Shown here piece by piece: positions 1 to 9,265 of a stretch of DNA of 64,000 bases. Made by a program: the position numbers and the translations under genes. Within the stretch, counting starts at the first letter, position 1. Each line of letters starts with the position of its first letter. The notes beneath the pieces are model-generated. The model did not search any database. It saw only the letters and a program-made list of their open reading frames with translations, and was not told the origin of the DNA. This DNA comes from Rhodobiaceae bacterium. GTDB lineage: Bacteria > Pseudomonadota > Alphaproteobacteria > Rhizobiales > Tepidamorphaceae. The stretch spans positions 1-64,000 of the forward strand of contig JACKJP010000003.1 of NCBI GenBank assembly GCA_020637895.1, written 5' to 3'.

Positions 1-15
1 GACAAAGTCGTTCAT
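1..15 (-). CDS. 5' end of an unidentified gene leaving the window
   Basis: On the minus strand an ATG at 15-13 is preceded, 5 bases upstream, by GGGGAG (26-21), a good ribosome binding site. The first residues would be M-N-D-F-V. Only five codons lie in the window, so nothing can be said about the product. It is divergent from the RND efflux pair, so it could be that pair's regulator, but this is a guess from position only. Confidence 0.35.
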
Positions 16-561
16 TCTAACTCCCCATAATTTGCTCGCGATATGCATATCGGCAAATATTGACTCTGATCAAGCGGGAAAATTCTATGCAATGAATGGT
101 AGTACCTTATTTATTGATACCCCTAGAAATTAGATAATTGGACTATATACGACATAGAATAGGAGCGATATCAGGGAATTGTTTTCAGTAAAATTTATGA
201 TTTGGGGAAGAAATTCTCTTGTCTTGAATTTTTCCGGTATCGTACTTTACATATTTTATATACGGACTTGCATTTTTCGGCTTGTGCGCGACGGGTACGT
301 TCTGGCGCCTTGACCTCCGGTTGCTTGCTGGCGGTTGAGCAATGTGTCCGTACCGGAAAGAGCGGCGTGGGCGGCGATGGCAATTTCCTTGGGGGACCTG
401 TTGCTCAAATGCGCCGCCTTGCCGCCGCTGCGTCAGATCGCGCGGTTGTGCATTGCGAAACATCAAGCCCGCGCATAAATTTCCCGACATCACAATGCTT
501 CGCTAGTCGCGCTGTCAGGTAGACACCCGATGGCGCGTTGAATTTTTCGGGGATCGAATTC
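16..561. promoter_or_regulatory. AT-rich divergent leader upstream of RND efflux genes
   Basis: This 546-base stretch has no convincing gene. Its first 290 bases are clearly more AT-rich than the rest of the window. It holds a perfect 14-bp palindrome, CGATATGCATATCG (39-52), 24 bases upstream of the minus-strand start. It also has a possible plus-strand sigma70-like pair, TTGAAT (224-229) and TTACAT (247-252), with a 17-base spacer. The short reading frames here lack ribosome binding sites and look like chance. A 14-bp palindrome can also occur by chance in 64 kb. Confidence 0.35.
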
Positions 562-1740
562 ATGCGAGAGTTTCTAAAGCCGGTCAGATTGGTGGCGGCG
601 GCTACGGCATTTGCGCTGATCTGTGGCGGCGCGCTGGCGCAGGCGCCAGGCGCGGGAAAAGAACAGCCGCCGACCCCCGTAACGGTCGTCACGCTCAAGC
701 CGCAGGATGTCACGATCACCGCGACGCTTCCCGGGCGCGTCGTTGCATCGGGCATTGCCGAAGTGCGTCCCCAGGTCAACGGCATCATTACCGAACGTCT
801 CTTCAGTGAAGGCGCGGACGTCAAGGTTGGCGATCCGCTCTACCGGATCGATCCGCAGAGCTACAAGGTGAGGGTCAATGCCGCCCGTGCCCAGGTCGCG
901 CAGGCCGAGGCGAAGCTGAAGGTATCCACCAGCGACGCCGAGAGGTTGCAGGCACTGAAGGAACGCAAGGTCGCCAGCGAACAGAACTACGAGGCGGCCG
1001 TCGCCGAGCGCGAATCCGCGGCAGCCGCGCTGGAGGTCGCCAAGGCCGATCTCAATGCCGCCGAGATCGATCTGGAGCGGACGACGATCGTCGCGCCGCT
1101 TTCCGGCGTCATCGGGCGTTCGCTTACGACCCAGGGTGCTTTGGTGACGAGCGGGCAGGCGCAGGCGCTGGCGGTCATCCGGTCGATCGATCCGGTGCTG
1201 GTCGACGTGACCCAATCAGCCGCCGAGATCATCGAATGGCGGCGCGGCGAAGTTGCCGAAAGGCTCAGCGATGCAGACAAATCCGTCAAGCTGACGCTGG
1301 CTGACGGCGCCGCCTATTCGCATGCCGGGTCGCTGACCGCAGCAGAGCCGAATGTAAATGAGCAGACCGGCGTCGTAACCCTGCGGCTTGAATTCCCAAA
1401 TCCCGAGCGCCTGCTTCTGCCCGGCATGTATGTGCAGGTGGACATGCCGCAGGGTCTGGCGCGCGGCGCGCTGCTGGTGCCGATGGAGGGGGTCAGTCGC
1501 GATCGGCGCGGCGAGCCGGTCGCGATGGTCGCAAATGGCGAAAACGTCGTCGAACAGCGTTCGCTTACCGTCCTCAAATCACAAGGGGCCAACTGGATCG
1601 TGACCAAGGGGCTTGCCGCGGGCGACCGTGTGATCGTGGAGGGCCTCCAGAAGATCCGTCCGGGCGGCAAAGTCGCGGCGCAGGAGCGTGGCGAAGCGGC
1701 CCCGCAGCAGGGCGCGGCCGGCGGCGGCGACGGCAAGTAG
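562..1740 (+). CDS. RND efflux periplasmic adaptor subunit (AcrA/MexA type)
   Basis: Membrane fusion protein of about 392 residues that would link an inner-membrane RND pump to an outer-membrane channel. The ATG at 562 gives a typical signal peptide (MREFLKPVRLVAAATAFALI, cleaved near GGALAQ). An in-frame TTG at 538 would only add residues before that signal. Seen in order: a lipoyl-like half (VRPQVNGIITERLFSEGADV), a long Ala/Glu-rich coiled-coil hairpin (about residues 95-170), the second lipoyl half (TTIVAPLSGVIGRSL), then beta-barrel and membrane-proximal domains. The tail is low-complexity Gly/Ala/Gln. The pump gene follows 28 bases downstream. No outer-membrane TolC gene lies nearby, so a remote one is presumably used. 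Confidence 0.93.
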   Translation: MREFLKPVRLVAAATAFALICGGALAQAPGAGKEQPPTPVTVVTLKPQDVTITATLPGRVVASGIAEVRPQVNGIITERLFSEGADVKVGDPLYRIDPQSYKVRVNAARAQVAQAEAKLKVSTSDAERLQALKERKVASEQNYEAAVAERESAAAALEVAKADLNAAEIDLERTTIVAPLSGVIGRSLTTQGALVTSGQAQALAVIRSIDPVLVDVTQSAAEIIEWRRGEVAERLSDADKSVKLTLADGAAYSHAGSLTAAEPNVNEQTGVVTLRLEFPNPERLLLPGMYVQVDMPQGLARGALLVPMEGVSRDRRGEPVAMVANGENVVEQRSLTVLKSQGANWIVTKGLAAGDRVIVEGLQKIRPGGKVAAQERGEAAPQQGAAGGGDGK

Positions 1741-1768
1741 CGGCGATCAGTTCAGGAAACACAGCAGC

Positions 1769-4700
1769 ATGGCGCAATTTTTCATCGAGCGGCCGGTCTT
1801 TGCCTGGGTCATCGCCATCATCATCATGGGGATCGGCACCCTTGCGATCTTCACCCTGCCGATCTCGCAATATCCGCAGATCGCGCCGCCTTCGATCAAT
1901 ATCGTGGCGACCTATCCCGGCGCTTCCGCGCAGACGGTCGAGAATTCGGTAACCCAGGTCATCGAACAGCAGATGACCGGTATCGACGGGCTACGCTATT
2001 TCTCGTCCAGTTCGACATCGGCCGGTTCTGCGCAAATCAAGCTGACCTTCGAAACCGGTACGGATGCGGATATCGCCCAGGTCCAGGTTCAGAACAAGCT
2101 TTCGCAGGCATTGCCCCTGCTGCCCGAAGCGGTGCAGCGGCAGGGCGTGCGGGTGCGGAAATCCTCAGCCGGCTTTCTGATGGTGATCGGTCTGATTTCG
2201 GAAAAGGGTGGCCTGGAGCAGGTCGATCTTTCCGACTATCTGGTTTCCAATCTCGTCGACGAAATCAGCCGCGTGGAGGGCGTCGGCGAAGTGCAGGTAT
2301 TCGGCTCGGCCTACGCGATGCGTATCTGGCTCGATCCGGCCAAGCTTGCCGCCTATGAACTTGCGCCGTCCGATGTCGTCAATGCGGTCAGCGCCCAGAA
2401 TGCGCAGATCTCGGCCGGCCAGTTCGGTTCGCTCCCGGCCGTCGAGGGCCAGCAGCTCAATGCGGTCATCACGGCGCAGTCGCTGCTTCAGACCCCGGAA
2501 GATTTCGAGCAGATCGTTCTTCGCGCCGAAACCGATGGCGGTCTTGTGTTGCTGAAGGACGTGGCGCGCGTTGAGGTCGCCGCGGAGAGCTACCAGACGA
2601 TCGGGCGCTACAATGGCCAGCCCGCCGCCGGCATGGCGATCCAGCTGGCAACGGGCGCCAACGCCCTCGATACCGCCGACCGTGTGAAGGCACGCATGGA
2701 AGAACTCAAGCAGTTCTTCCCGGAAGGCGTCATCTACAACATTCCCTACGACACGACGCCCTTTGTCCAGATCTCCATCGAGGAAGTGGTCAAGACGCTG
2801 TTCGAGGCGATCGTTCTCGTCTTCTTCGTCATGCTGCTTTTCCTCGGCAATATCCGCGCGACCATCATTCCGACCCTCGCGGTGCCTGTCGTTCTGCTCG
2901 GCACGTTCGGCGTGCTGGCGGCATTCGGATTTTCCATCAACGTGCTGACCATGCTGGCCATGGTGCTCGCGATCGGCCTGCTGGTCGACGATGCGATCGT
3001 CGTGGTGGAGAACGTCGAGCGCATCATGGAAGAGGAGGGACTGTCTGCACGGGAAGCGACGAAGAAATCCATGCGCCAGATCACCGGGGCGCTGGTCGGC
3101 ATCGCGCTCGTCCTTTCGGCAGTGTTCGTGCCAATGGCCTTCTTCGGTGGTTCGACGGGCGTCATTTACCGGCAGTTCTCGATCACCATCGTCTCGGCGA
3201 TGGCGCTCTCAGTCGTCGTCGCGCTCGTGCTGACGCCGGCACTCTGCGCGACCATCCTCAGACAGCGCGACGTGGATTCGCACCGGAAGGGACCGCTTGC
3301 CTGGTTCAACAGGGGTTTCAACCGTCTGACCGGTGCCTACGGACGCAGCGTCGGCGGCATCATCCGCCGCCCTGTCCGAGTCGGCATAGTCTACCTTTTG
3401 CTGGCCGGCGCCGTGGTCTTCCTTTTCACGCGCACCCCGACGAGCTTCCTGCCCAACGAGGATCAGGGGATCATGTTCGTGCTGGTGCAGGGGCCGTCTG
3501 GCGCAACGGCCGAACGCACGCTCAAGGTCATGGACCAGATCGAGCACTATTTCCGCGAAAGCGAGAAAGACAACGTGGAGTCGATCTTCACCGCCGTCGG
3601 CTTCTCCTTTGCCGGATCGGGACAGAATGTCGGCATCGGTTTCGTCCGGATGAAGGACTGGTCGGAACGGACGGGGCCCGGGCAGAGCGTTCAGGCGGTT
3701 GCCGGCCGCGCCTTTGGCGCGATGTCGCAGGTCCGCGACGCGTTCGTCTTTCCCGTCGTTCCGCCGGCGGTCATCGAGCTGGGCAATGTGAGCGGTTTCG
3801 ACTTCTATCTCCAGGCGCGCAACGGCCAGTCGCACGAACAATTGCTTGCCGCGCGCAACCAGCTGCTCGGCATGGCCTCGCAGAATCCGTCGATCGCCTC
3901 GATCCGCCCGAGCGGGCTTGAGGATGCGGCGCAATTTTCGCTCAACATCGACTGGCGCAAGGCCGGCGCGATGGGCGTGACGGCGGCCGATGTCAGCAAT
4001 CTGCTGGCGGTTGCCTGGGCCGGGCGCTACGTCAACGATTTCGTCGATCGCGGCCGGATCAAGAAGGTCTATGTCCAGGGCGAGGCGGATGCCCGTCGCA
4101 ACCCGGACGACCTTGAACGCTGGCGGGTTCGCAATTCCAGCGGCGGGCTGGTTCCGTTCTCGAATTTTGCCGAAGGATCGTGGACCTTCGGGCCGCAGGG
4201 CGTCTACCGCTACAATGGCGTGCCGGCGATGCAGCTTCAGGGCTCACCGGCACCCGGCATCAGCACCGGCGAAGGCATGGCGACGATGGAGCAGCTTGCC
4301 GCACAGCTGCCGCCGGGCTTCGATCTGGCATGGACGGGGTTGTCGCTGGAAGAGCGCCAGAGCGGCGGGCAGGCGCCGCTGCTATACGCTCTTTCGCTGG
4401 CGGTCGTGTTCCTGAGCCTTGCTGCGCTTTACGAAAGCTGGGCAATTCCGGCCGCCGTCATGTTTGCGATGCCGCTCGGTGTTCTGGGCGCCCTTATCGC
4501 AGCCTTCATGGGCGGATTTTCCAACGACGTCTTCTTTCAGGTCGGCATTCTCACGACCATCGGTCTGACCGGCAAGAACGCGATCCTGATCGTGGAATTC
4601 GCGCGTGCGCGGCAGGAGGAGGGTGTCGAACTCTATCAGGCGGTCACGGAAGCTGCGCGTCAGCGCTTCCGCCCGATCCTGATGACGTCGATGGCGTTTA

Positions 4701-4894
4701 CGCTCGGTGTCACGCCGCTTGTGCTGAGTACGGGCGCCGGATCGGCGGGCCGCAACGCGATCGGCACCGGCGTCTTCGGCGGCATTCTCGCCGCCACCGC
4801 GCTTGGCGTGCTGTTCGTTCCGCTGTTCTACGTGCTGATCCGGCGCATCGCGCCGGTGAAGGGGCAGACGACCGCGACCGGCGGAGCGGACTGA
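1769..4894 (+). CDS. RND multidrug efflux pump, inner-membrane permease (AcrB/HAE1 type)
   Basis: Proton-driven drug efflux pump of about 1041 residues, the normal length for AcrB-like proteins. The ATG at 1769 gives the canonical amino end MAQFFIERPVFAWVIAIIIM; the reading frame is open further upstream, but that part overlaps the adaptor. Family marks are the repeated porter domains, GLLVDDAIVVVENVERIM with the paired Asp of TM4, and the second-half start FLPNEDQG. It forms an operon with the adaptor upstream. The substrate cannot be told from sequence. A strong hairpin follows the stop codon, but its T-rich side faces the opposite strand. Confidence 0.95.
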   Translation: MAQFFIERPVFAWVIAIIIMGIGTLAIFTLPISQYPQIAPPSINIVATYPGASAQTVENSVTQVIEQQMTGIDGLRYFSSSSTSAGSAQIKLTFETGTDADIAQVQVQNKLSQALPLLPEAVQRQGVRVRKSSAGFLMVIGLISEKGGLEQVDLSDYLVSNLVDEISRVEGVGEVQVFGSAYAMRIWLDPAKLAAYELAPSDVVNAVSAQNAQISAGQFGSLPAVEGQQLNAVITAQSLLQTPEDFEQIVLRAETDGGLVLLKDVARVEVAAESYQTIGRYNGQPAAGMAIQLATGANALDTADRVKARMEELKQFFPEGVIYNIPYDTTPFVQISIEEVVKTLFEAIVLVFFVMLLFLGNIRATIIPTLAVPVVLLGTFGVLAAFGFSINVLTMLAMVLAIGLLVDDAIVVVENVERIMEEEGLSAREATKKSMRQITGALVGIALVLSAVFVPMAFFGGSTGVIYRQFSITIVSAMALSVVVALVLTPALCATILRQRDVDSHRKGPLAWFNRGFNRLTGAYGRSVGGIIRRPVRVGIVYLLLAGAVVFLFTRTPTSFLPNEDQGIMFVLVQGPSGATAERTLKVMDQIEHYFRESEKDNVESIFTAVGFSFAGSGQNVGIGFVRMKDWSERTGPGQSVQAVAGRAFGAMSQVRDAFVFPVVPPAVIELGNVSGFDFYLQARNGQSHEQLLAARNQLLGMASQNPSIASIRPSGLEDAAQFSLNIDWRKAGAMGVTAADVSNLLAVAWAGRYVNDFVDRGRIKKVYVQGEADARRNPDDLERWRVRNSSGGLVPFSNFAEGSWTFGPQGVYRYNGVPAMQLQGSPAPGISTGEGMATMEQLAAQLPPGFDLAWTGLSLEERQSGGQAPLLYALSLAVVFLSLAALYESWAIPAAVMFAMPLGVLGALIAAFMGGFSNDVFFQVGILTTIGLTGKNAILIVEFARARQEEGVELYQAVTEAARQRFRPILMTSMAFTLGVTPLVLSTGAGSAGRNAIGTGVFGGILAATALGVLFVPLFYVLIRRIAPVKGQTTATGGAD

Positions 4895-4895
4895 C

Positions 4896-4931
4896 AAAAA
4901 AACGCCGCGGCCGGAAACACGGGCCGCGGCG
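4896..4931 (-). terminator. Intrinsic terminator of the fmd operon
   Basis: A 10-bp perfect stem (CGCCGCGGCC at 4903-4912, GGCCGCGGCG at 4922-4931) is flanked on its low-coordinate side by a run of A (4896-4902). On the minus strand this reads as a GC-rich hairpin followed by a T run, which suits the fmdB end. It may also stop the efflux operon from the other side, with a weaker tail. Confidence 0.75.
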
Positions 4932-4958
4932 CTTCTATACCCCGGACGGGCCTGGCGA

Positions 4959-5294
4959 TCAGTGGCCGATCATCCAGGGGCGTTTCGATGGAAAGCTCTT
5001 CGACCCGTCGGGCCGGTAGAGCGTGCTGGATGACTTGCCCTTGCCGCTGCAGCATGAGCATCCGGCGCCGTGGCCCGATTTCTTGCTGGTTTTCGGTTCG
5101 TGCCGTGACCGTTCGTTTGTCGCGAAGGCGGTCCGGCGCGCACCGTCCATCAGTGCGGTACTGGGCATGCGCAGGAAGGCGCGGGGGGCCTCGTCCCCGC
5201 AGGATGGACACATGCCCGGCTGGTCCGACTGGGCCATGGGCCTGAGCTCCGTGAACGGTCCGCAATCCACGCATTCATAGTCGTAATAGGGCAT
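4959..5294 (-). CDS. fmdB: FmdB-type zinc-ribbon protein
   Basis: A 111-residue protein with an amino-terminal zinc ribbon. Cys8 and Cys11 in YECVDCG and Cys29 and Cys32 in CPSCG form the two metal-binding knuckles of the FmdB/CxxC_CxxC_SSSS family. In Methylophilus the homologue was named as a putative regulator of formamidase; its biochemical role is still unclear. This copy has an unusually long tail with a second cysteine cluster, Cys79, Cys81 and Cys82. It is the last gene of the urt-fmdA operon, 39 bases after fmdA, and a terminator follows. Confidence 0.85.
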   Translation of the reverse strand: MPYYDYECVDCGPFTELRPMAQSDQPGMCPSCGDEAPRAFLRMPSTALMDGARRTAFATNERSRHEPKTSKKSGHGAGCSCCSGKGKSSSTLYRPDGSKSFPSKRPWMIGH

Positions 5295-5333
5295 CGCCTT
5301 TTCCCTTTCTTCCTGTCCTGGTCACCGGACGGA

Positions 5334-6563
5334 TCAAAGATCCGGCGCGAGCGGAATGTCGATCTTGCCGTCGATGAATTTCGTCGGCCCGCTGGAGCCC
5401 GGCATCATGTCGAATTCGAAGATGTCGGTCGGCAGCCATAGGGTCGCGCAGGCGTTTGGAATGTCGACAACGCCGGAGATATGTCCCTGCACCGGCGCGG
5501 TGCCGAGGATCGCGTAGGCCTGAGCGCCCGAATAGCCGAATTTCTTCATGTATTCGATGGCGTTGAGGCAGGCCATGCGGTAGGCGATGTGGACGTCGAG
5601 ATAGTGCTGCGTACCCGCCTCATCGACCGAAATGCCCTCGAAGATCAGGTAGTCGTCGTATTTCGGCGTGATCGGCGAGGGTTTGAAGATCGGGTTCTTG
5701 ATGCCGTATTTGGCAACGCCGCCCTTGATCAGATCGACCTTCAGATGCAGCCAGCCCGCCATTTCGATGGCGCCGCAGAAAGTGATTTCGCCGTCGCCCT
5801 GGCTGAAGTGAAGATCGCCCATGGAAAGGCCTGCGCCGTCGACATAGACGGGGAAGTAGATCTTGGAGCCGCGCGACAGATCCTTGATGTCGCAGTTGCC
5901 GCCATGTTCGCGCGGCGGCACCGTGCGGGCACCCTCGGCCGCGGCCTTGTCACGGGCGTCGCCCTTGAGCTTGCCCATATGGGCCGACTGCGTGTTCGGC
6001 AGCGCGGCCAGCGGCGGCACGCGTTCCGGATCGGTGTCGAACAGCTTCTTCTCGCGCGAGTTCCACATGTCGAGCATCTTGCGGTCCGGCAGGCAGCCGA
6101 TGAGACCGGGATGGATGAGACCGGCATATTTGACGCCGGGCACATGCCGCGATTTGGTGAACATGCCCTGGATATCCCAGATCGATTTCTGGGCCTCGGG
6201 GAAATGTTCGGTCAGGAAGCCGCCGCCATTCTTCTTGGAGAAGAAGCCGTTGAAGCCCCAGAGGCTGTCTTCCTTGGCGCCGATGTCGAGAATATCGACG
6301 ACGAGCAGATCACCGGGTTCGGCGCCTTTGACGCCGATCGGGCCGGACAGATAGTGGACCTGCTCGAGCTCGACGTCGCGGACGTCTGCGGCGTCATCGT
6401 CGTTCTTGATCTGGCCGCCGGTCCAGTCATAGGTCTCGATCTTGAAATCGTCGCCCGGCTCCACCCAGACCGCGATCGGGATATCAGGGTGCCAGCGGTT
6501 GTGAATTTTTTCGTTGGTGTGCGGCGATTCTTTGAGATCGACCGAGATGAGTGTTTCCGCCAT
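5334..6563 (-). CDS. fmdA: Formamidase (acetamidase/formamidase family)
   Basis: Cytoplasmic amidase of 409 residues, close to the usual length of FmdA, which hydrolyses formamide (and, more slowly, other short amides) to formate and ammonium. The family is recognised from HNRWHPDIPIAVWVEPGDD near the start, the central HGGNCDIKDLSRGSKIYFPV segment, GDLHFSQGDGE and the carboxy region with PNACATLWLPTDIFEFDM. An AAAAGGAGAA ribosome binding site precedes the ATG. It lies downstream of a urea/amide ABC transporter on the same strand, which suggests that imported amides are the substrate. No urease gene is seen in the window. Confidence 0.93.
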   Translation of the reverse strand: MAETLISVDLKESPHTNEKIHNRWHPDIPIAVWVEPGDDFKIETYDWTGGQIKNDDDAADVRDVELEQVHYLSGPIGVKGAEPGDLLVVDILDIGAKEDSLWGFNGFFSKKNGGGFLTEHFPEAQKSIWDIQGMFTKSRHVPGVKYAGLIHPGLIGCLPDRKMLDMWNSREKKLFDTDPERVPPLAALPNTQSAHMGKLKGDARDKAAAEGARTVPPREHGGNCDIKDLSRGSKIYFPVYVDGAGLSMGDLHFSQGDGEITFCGAIEMAGWLHLKVDLIKGGVAKYGIKNPIFKPSPITPKYDDYLIFEGISVDEAGTQHYLDVHIAYRMACLNAIEYMKKFGYSGAQAYAILGTAPVQGHISGVVDIPNACATLWLPTDIFEFDMMPGSSGPTKFIDGKIDIPLAPDL

Positions 6564-6621
6564 GACTGCGTTCTCCTTTTAAAAAAGCTGGTTCTGTCTG
6601 ACTGTTTCCCTGACCGGTTCC

Positions 6622-7311
6622 TCAGACGGAGAGGAAGCCGGCAACCTTCTTTTCGTCGATGCCCTCGCGCGGGCTCTCATGGACGAAACTGCCCTTCTCG
6701 ATGACCAGCACGCGGTCGGCCATATCGAGTGCGAAGCTGAGCACCTGTTCGGAGACGACGATGGAAAGTCCCTTCTCGTCGCGGATCCGGCACAGGGTGC
6801 GTGCCATTTCCTTGATGATGGAGGGCTGGATCCCTTCGGTCGGCTCATCGAGCAGAAGAACCTTCGGCTTGGTTGCGAGTGCGCGGGCGATCGCCAGCTG
6901 CTGCTGCTGGCCGCCGGAAAGGTTGCCGCCGCGCCGGTCCTTCATTTCCAGAAGCACGGGAAACAGTTCGTAGATGTCTCCCGGCACCGTCTTGTCGCCG
7001 GTGGAAGTCAGGCCGGTCTCGATATTCTCCTTCACGGTCATGGAAGGGAAAATCATGCGGCCCTGCGGGACGTATGCCAGGCCGTTCGAGACACGCTGAT
7101 AGCTTTCCATCCCGTCGATGGAGGCCTCTCCGACCTGGACATGTCCTTCCCTGGTCGGGACGATACCCATGAGGGATTTCATGAGCGTCGTCTTGCCCAT
7201 GCCGTTGCGGCCCATGATCGCTACGATCTCGTTGGGTTTGACCTCGAAGGAGAGGTTGTGGATGACCTCGCTCTCCCCATAGGCCACGGTCAGATTGTCG
7301 ACTGCGAGCAT
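6622..7311 (-). CDS. urtE: Urea/short-chain amide ABC transporter, ATP-binding protein UrtE
   Basis: LivF-like ATPase of 229 residues. Walker A is GRNGMGKTT (about 34-42), the Q-loop region is VPQGRMIFPSMTV, the signature is LSGGQQQQ (131 on) and Walker B is LLLDEPTEG (152 on). With UrtD it powers the UrtBC permease. EGIQPSIIKE after Walker B is typical of UrtE. It is separated from urtD by only 9 bases and is followed by fmdA. Confidence 0.93.
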   Translation of the reverse strand: MLAVDNLTVAYGESEVIHNLSFEVKPNEIVAIMGRNGMGKTTLMKSLMGIVPTREGHVQVGEASIDGMESYQRVSNGLAYVPQGRMIFPSMTVKENIETGLTSTGDKTVPGDIYELFPVLLEMKDRRGGNLSGGQQQQLAIARALATKPKVLLLDEPTEGIQPSIIKEMARTLCRIRDEKGLSIVVSEQVLSFALDMADRVLVIEKGSFVHESPREGIDEKKVAGFLSV

Positions 7312-7320
7312 GATGGCCTC

Positions 7321-8100
7321 CTAGTGTCCGAGATAAACTTCGACGACCTTGGGGTCGTGCTTGACGTGGTCCATGGAGCCTTCCGACAGGATCTTGCCCT
7401 GGTGCATGACGGTCACGCGGTGGGCGATGTCCTCGACGAACTTCATGTCGTGCTCGATCACGATGACCGACTGGTTGTGGATGATGTTGTTGAGCAGTTC
7501 GGCAGTCTTGAGCCGCTCGGCAACGCTCATCCCGGCGACCGGTTCGTCGAGCATCAGGAGTTCCGGGCTCTGGATCAGGAGCATCCCGATTTCCAGCCAC
7601 TGCTTCTGGCCGTGGCTGAGGATGGCAGCTTCCGTCTGGAGGCTGTCCTTCAGGAAGACGAGACTGGCGATCTCCTCGATCTTGTCGCGGACTTCCGCAT
7701 CGCGGCGGAAGGCCAGGGCGCCGAATACGCTGCGCCCGCGCGGAAAGGACAGTTCGAGATTTTCGAAGACCGTCAGTTCCTCGTAGATCGACGGGTTCTG
7801 GAATTTCCGTCCGACACCGGCATGGACGATCTCGTGCTCGCGCATCGTGGTCAGTTCCTTGTCGCGGAACTTGATGGTGCCTTCGGTCGCCTTGGTGCGG
7901 CCGCAGATCAGGTCGAGGACGGTCGTCTTGCCGGCACCATTCGGGCCGATGATGACCCGGATCTCATGCTCGTCGACGTAGAGCGAGAGGTCGTTGACCG
8001 CCTTGAAGCCGTCGAAGGAAACCGTGAGCCGTTCGACTGTCAGGATGAATTCCTTCTGCAGAGGATCGGGCACCTGGTTGGCGAGGATTGCTGCGTTCAT
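7321..8100 (-). CDS. urtD: Urea/short-chain amide ABC transporter, ATP-binding protein UrtD
   Basis: LivG-like ATPase of 259 residues. Walker A is GPNGAGKTT (52-60). The signature is the altered LSHGQKQWLEIGMLL that marks UrtD, followed by LLMLDEPVAGMS. A GGAGG ribosome binding site lies about 10 bases before the ATG. It sits between urtC and urtE with very short gaps, as in a single transcript. Confidence 0.93.
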   Translation of the reverse strand: MNAAILANQVPDPLQKEFILTVERLTVSFDGFKAVNDLSLYVDEHEIRVIIGPNGAGKTTVLDLICGRTKATEGTIKFRDKELTTMREHEIVHAGVGRKFQNPSIYEELTVFENLELSFPRGRSVFGALAFRRDAEVRDKIEEIASLVFLKDSLQTEAAILSHGQKQWLEIGMLLIQSPELLMLDEPVAGMSVAERLKTAELLNNIIHNQSVIVIEHDMKFVEDIAHRVTVMHQGKILSEGSMDHVKHDPKVVEVYLGH

Positions 8101-8115
8101 CGCTTTCGAGCCTCC

Positions 8116-9252
8116 TTATTCGGCCGCATGGGGTGAAGAGACGGCGCCGGTGGTTCCACTGCCGCGAAGGCCGCCGAAGAGACGGTAGATGCGCGGCTCG
8201 ATATGCTTGTGGAGGACACCTGCAAGACCGTTCGGGAAGGCCATGACGACGGCGATGAAAAGGCCGCCCATGGCGAAGAGCCACAGTTCGGGGAAGCTCT
8301 CCGAGAAGGTCGTTTTTGCCGCGTTGACGAGAAGCGCGCCGTAGATCGCCCCGAAGAGGGACAGGCGGCCGCCGACGGCGCAGAATATGACCATTTCAAT
8401 CGACGGCACGATGCCGACGAAGGAGGGCGACATGAAGCCGACCTGCAGGGCAAACATCGCGCCGCCGATCGCCGAGAACGCCGCCGCCATGCAAAAGATG
8501 AAGATCTTGAAGTTGGCGACATCGTAGCCGGAGAAGCGAACGCGGTCTTCCTTGTCGCGAATGGCGATCATGAGGCGACCGAACTTGGAGATGCGAATGC
8601 CCTGGCCAATGAGAAGGCAGGCAATCAGCAGGCCGCCATTGACGAAGTAGAGGACGAACTTGGCGTCGTCGGTACGGATGTCCCATCCGAGCAGCGTGCG
8701 CAGATCGGTGATGCCGTTGACGCCGCCGGTGTAGCCCTGCTGACCGATGATCAGGATCGTCAGGATCGCGGCAATCGCCTGTGTGATGATGGCGAAGTAC
8801 ACGCCGCCGACCCGCCGCTTGAACATCGCAAGACCGATGACGAAGGCGAAGAAGACGGGCACCGCGATGACCAGGATCAACGTCAGCGGAAGGGAGTGGA
8901 AGGGCTCCCACCACCAGGGAAGGGCGGTGACCTGGTTCCAGTCCATGAAATCCGGAATGCCGGGTGTCGACTGGATCTTGGTTGCTTCGGGCGTCGATGC
9001 CTCCAGCTTCAGGAACATCGCCATGCAGTAGCCGCCGAGGCCGAAGAACACGCCCTGGCCGAGGCTGAGGATGCCGCCGTAGCCCCAGCAAAGGACCAGA
9101 CCCATGGCGACGAAGGCGTAAGTCAGGTATTTGCCCACGAGATTGAGACGGAAGACGTCGAGCGTCGTGGGGAAGACGACGAAGAGCAGGAGGCCAAGGA
9201 TCAGGAGAGCGATCCACTCGCGGCCGGCGAAAGGTCCGAAACGCTTTGTCAT
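8116..9252 (-). CDS. urtC: Urea/short-chain amide ABC transporter, permease UrtC
   Basis: LivM-like inner-membrane permease of 378 residues with many hydrophobic segments. Recognised by GLVLCWGYGGILSLGQGVFFGLGGY and, later, AFSAIGGAMFALQVGFMSPSFVGIVPSIEMVIFC (shown here only as landmarks; each is longer in the protein). It pairs with UrtB to form the channel. An AAGGGGGA ribosome binding site precedes the ATG, and only 13 bases separate it from urtB. Confidence 0.92.
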   Translation of the reverse strand: MTKRFGPFAGREWIALLILGLLLFVVFPTTLDVFRLNLVGKYLTYAFVAMGLVLCWGYGGILSLGQGVFFGLGGYCMAMFLKLEASTPEATKIQSTPGIPDFMDWNQVTALPWWWEPFHSLPLTLILVIAVPVFFAFVIGLAMFKRRVGGVYFAIITQAIAAILTILIIGQQGYTGGVNGITDLRTLLGWDIRTDDAKFVLYFVNGGLLIACLLIGQGIRISKFGRLMIAIRDKEDRVRFSGYDVANFKIFIFCMAAAFSAIGGAMFALQVGFMSPSFVGIVPSIEMVIFCAVGGRLSLFGAIYGALLVNAAKTTFSESFPELWLFAMGGLFIAVVMAFPNGLAGVLHKHIEPRIYRLFGGLRGSGTTGAVSSPHAAE

Positions 9253-9265
9253 GATCGTATCCCCC

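Noticed and set aside
185..522. Several overlapping frames of 60-106 residues in the leader of the first efflux system
   Set aside because: They lie in AT-rich, low-coding sequence on both strands without ribosome binding sites or recognisable motifs.
6679..8136. A 485-residue open frame on the plus strand
   Set aside because: It is antisense to urtE and urtD, which have full ABC ATPase motifs. It results from GC-rich codon bias, with no family resemblance and no start signal.
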